NCBI GenBank assembly: GCA_017459315.1
Contig: JAFUDD010000144.1
Coordinates: 1 to 5,645 of the forward strand
DNA length: 5,645 nt
Reading direction: 5' to 3'
DNA from: Clostridia bacterium
Lineage (GTDB): Bacteria; Bacillota_A; Clostridia; Christensenellales; CAG-138
Under the pieces are notes generated by a model. The model was given only the letters and a program-made list of their open reading frames with translations, was not told the origin of the DNA and made no database searches. Of the stretch, positions 5,180-5,645 are shown piece after piece. Made by a program: the position numbers and the translations under genes. Every line of letters starts with the position of its first letter. Positions within the stretch are counted from its first letter, which is position 1.

Positions 5180-5645
5180 ATGATCTGGAATACCATTCTT
5201 GATTTCTTACAATCAATGGGGTTCGCACAGCTCTTTGTCGGCGATAACTGGAAATGCATCATCATGATCGCCGTCGCGTGCGCGCTCCTGTATCTCGCGA
5301 TTGTGAAAAAGTTCGAGCCGCTGCTGCTCGTTCCGATCGCGTTCGGTATGCTGCTCACCAACCTGCCCGGCGCAGGCCTGTTCCATGAGGAGCTGTTCTC
5401 CGGCGGGCATGTGCATTGGGAGGACTTGGCGGATTCGTCCAAGACGGGCTTACTTGACTATCTCTATCTCGGCGTCAAGCTCGGCATCTATCCGTGCCTG
5501 ATCTTCATGGGCGTCGGCGCGATGACCGACTTCGGTCCCTTGATCGCAAACCCGAAATCCCTGCTCCTCGGCGCTGCGGCACAGCTTGGCATCTATGTCG
5601 CGTTCACGCTTGCCATTCTTGCCTTCCAGCTTCCGTTCATGAACC
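5180..5645 (+). CDS. oadB: Sodium-translocating decarboxylase beta subunit (3' end cut by window)
   Basis: The first 155 residues of the integral membrane subunit that decarboxylates carboxybiotin and exports Na+ are visible; the family is OadB/MmdB/GcdB, usually about 370-430 residues. An N-terminal amphipathic segment (1-20) is followed by membrane helices at about 25-42, 46-62 and 129-150. VKKFEPLLLVPIAFGMLLTN (42-61) and GVGAMTDFGPLIANP (111-125) are highly conserved family signatures. The aspartate of the second, D117, corresponds to Asp203 of Klebsiella OadB, which is required for Na+ transport and decarboxylation. The loop at 63-90 is short compared with Klebsiella OadB, as in other Firmicute homologues. 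The ATG follows the biotin carrier stop by 12 bp with a weak GCGAGG binding site, which suggests translational coupling. The frame is open to the window's edge. The substrate remains unknown because the alpha subunit is outside the window. Confidence 0.95.
   Translation, partial: MIWNTILDFLQSMGFAQLFVGDNWKCIIMIAVACALLYLAIVKKFEPLLLVPIAFGMLLTNLPGAGLFHEELFSGGHVHWEDLADSSKTGLLDYLYLGVKLGIYPCLIFMGVGAMTDFGPLIANPKSLLLGAAAQLGIYVAFTLAILAFQLPFMN

Overview
The window looks like chromosomal DNA from a GC-rich, anaerobic, endospore-forming Clostridia-type Firmicute, plausibly near the Oscillospiraceae. This rests on gene content (a YtfI/YtfJ/D-Ala-D-Ala carboxypeptidase/RluB-type block and a biotin-dependent Na+ pump of the decarboxylase family) and on strong GGAGG-type ribosome binding sites. 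It is an inference; no species call is possible. I see no mobile element, CRISPR array, tRNA or rRNA.

Layout. Positions 1-1320 (+) hold the 3' part of a gene of unknown function, cut by the left edge, whose product appears to be built from repeated helix-plus-beta units resembling PepSY-type modules. A hairpin at about 1341-1373 separates it from a convergent four-gene minus-strand operon. Read 5'->3' on the minus strand, that operon is a DUF2953/YtfI-like membrane protein (4311-3769), the sporulation protein YtfJ/GerW (3716-3258), a secreted D-alanyl-D-alanine carboxypeptidase (3282-2149) and an RluB-type rRNA pseudouridine synthase (2120-1398). A short AT-rich divergent intergenic region (4312-4465) holds a good minus-strand -10 hexamer and a purine-rich plus-strand leader. 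To the right is a plus-strand operon for a sodium-translocating decarboxylase: a small membrane-anchored OadG-type subunit (4466-4801), the biotin carrier protein (4826-5167) and the beta subunit that forms the Na+ channel (5180 to the right edge, cut).

How the genes work together. The minus operon matches a known Firmicute association of spore-formation and cell-wall genes with rluB. YtfJ and the carboxypeptidase are tightly coupled: the best start of the latter, a GTG with a perfect Shine-Dalgarno, lies inside the 3' end of ytfJ. The plus operon encodes three of the four usual subunits of a pump that uses decarboxylation of a carboxylic acid or CoA-ester to export Na+. The substrate-specific carboxyltransferase (alpha) subunit is not in the window, so oxaloacetate, methylmalonyl-CoA and glutaconyl-CoA remain possible substrates.

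Nearly all of the window is ordinary, recognisable sequence. The points most worth a second look are the repeated architecture of the unknown left-hand protein, an 18-bp perfect palindrome inside that gene, a possible 16-codon leader peptide overlapping the oadG start, an 11-bp-phased direct repeat over the divergent promoter region, and extra CxxC motifs in YtfJ and the carboxypeptidase. I found no strong evidence for a previously undescribed system.
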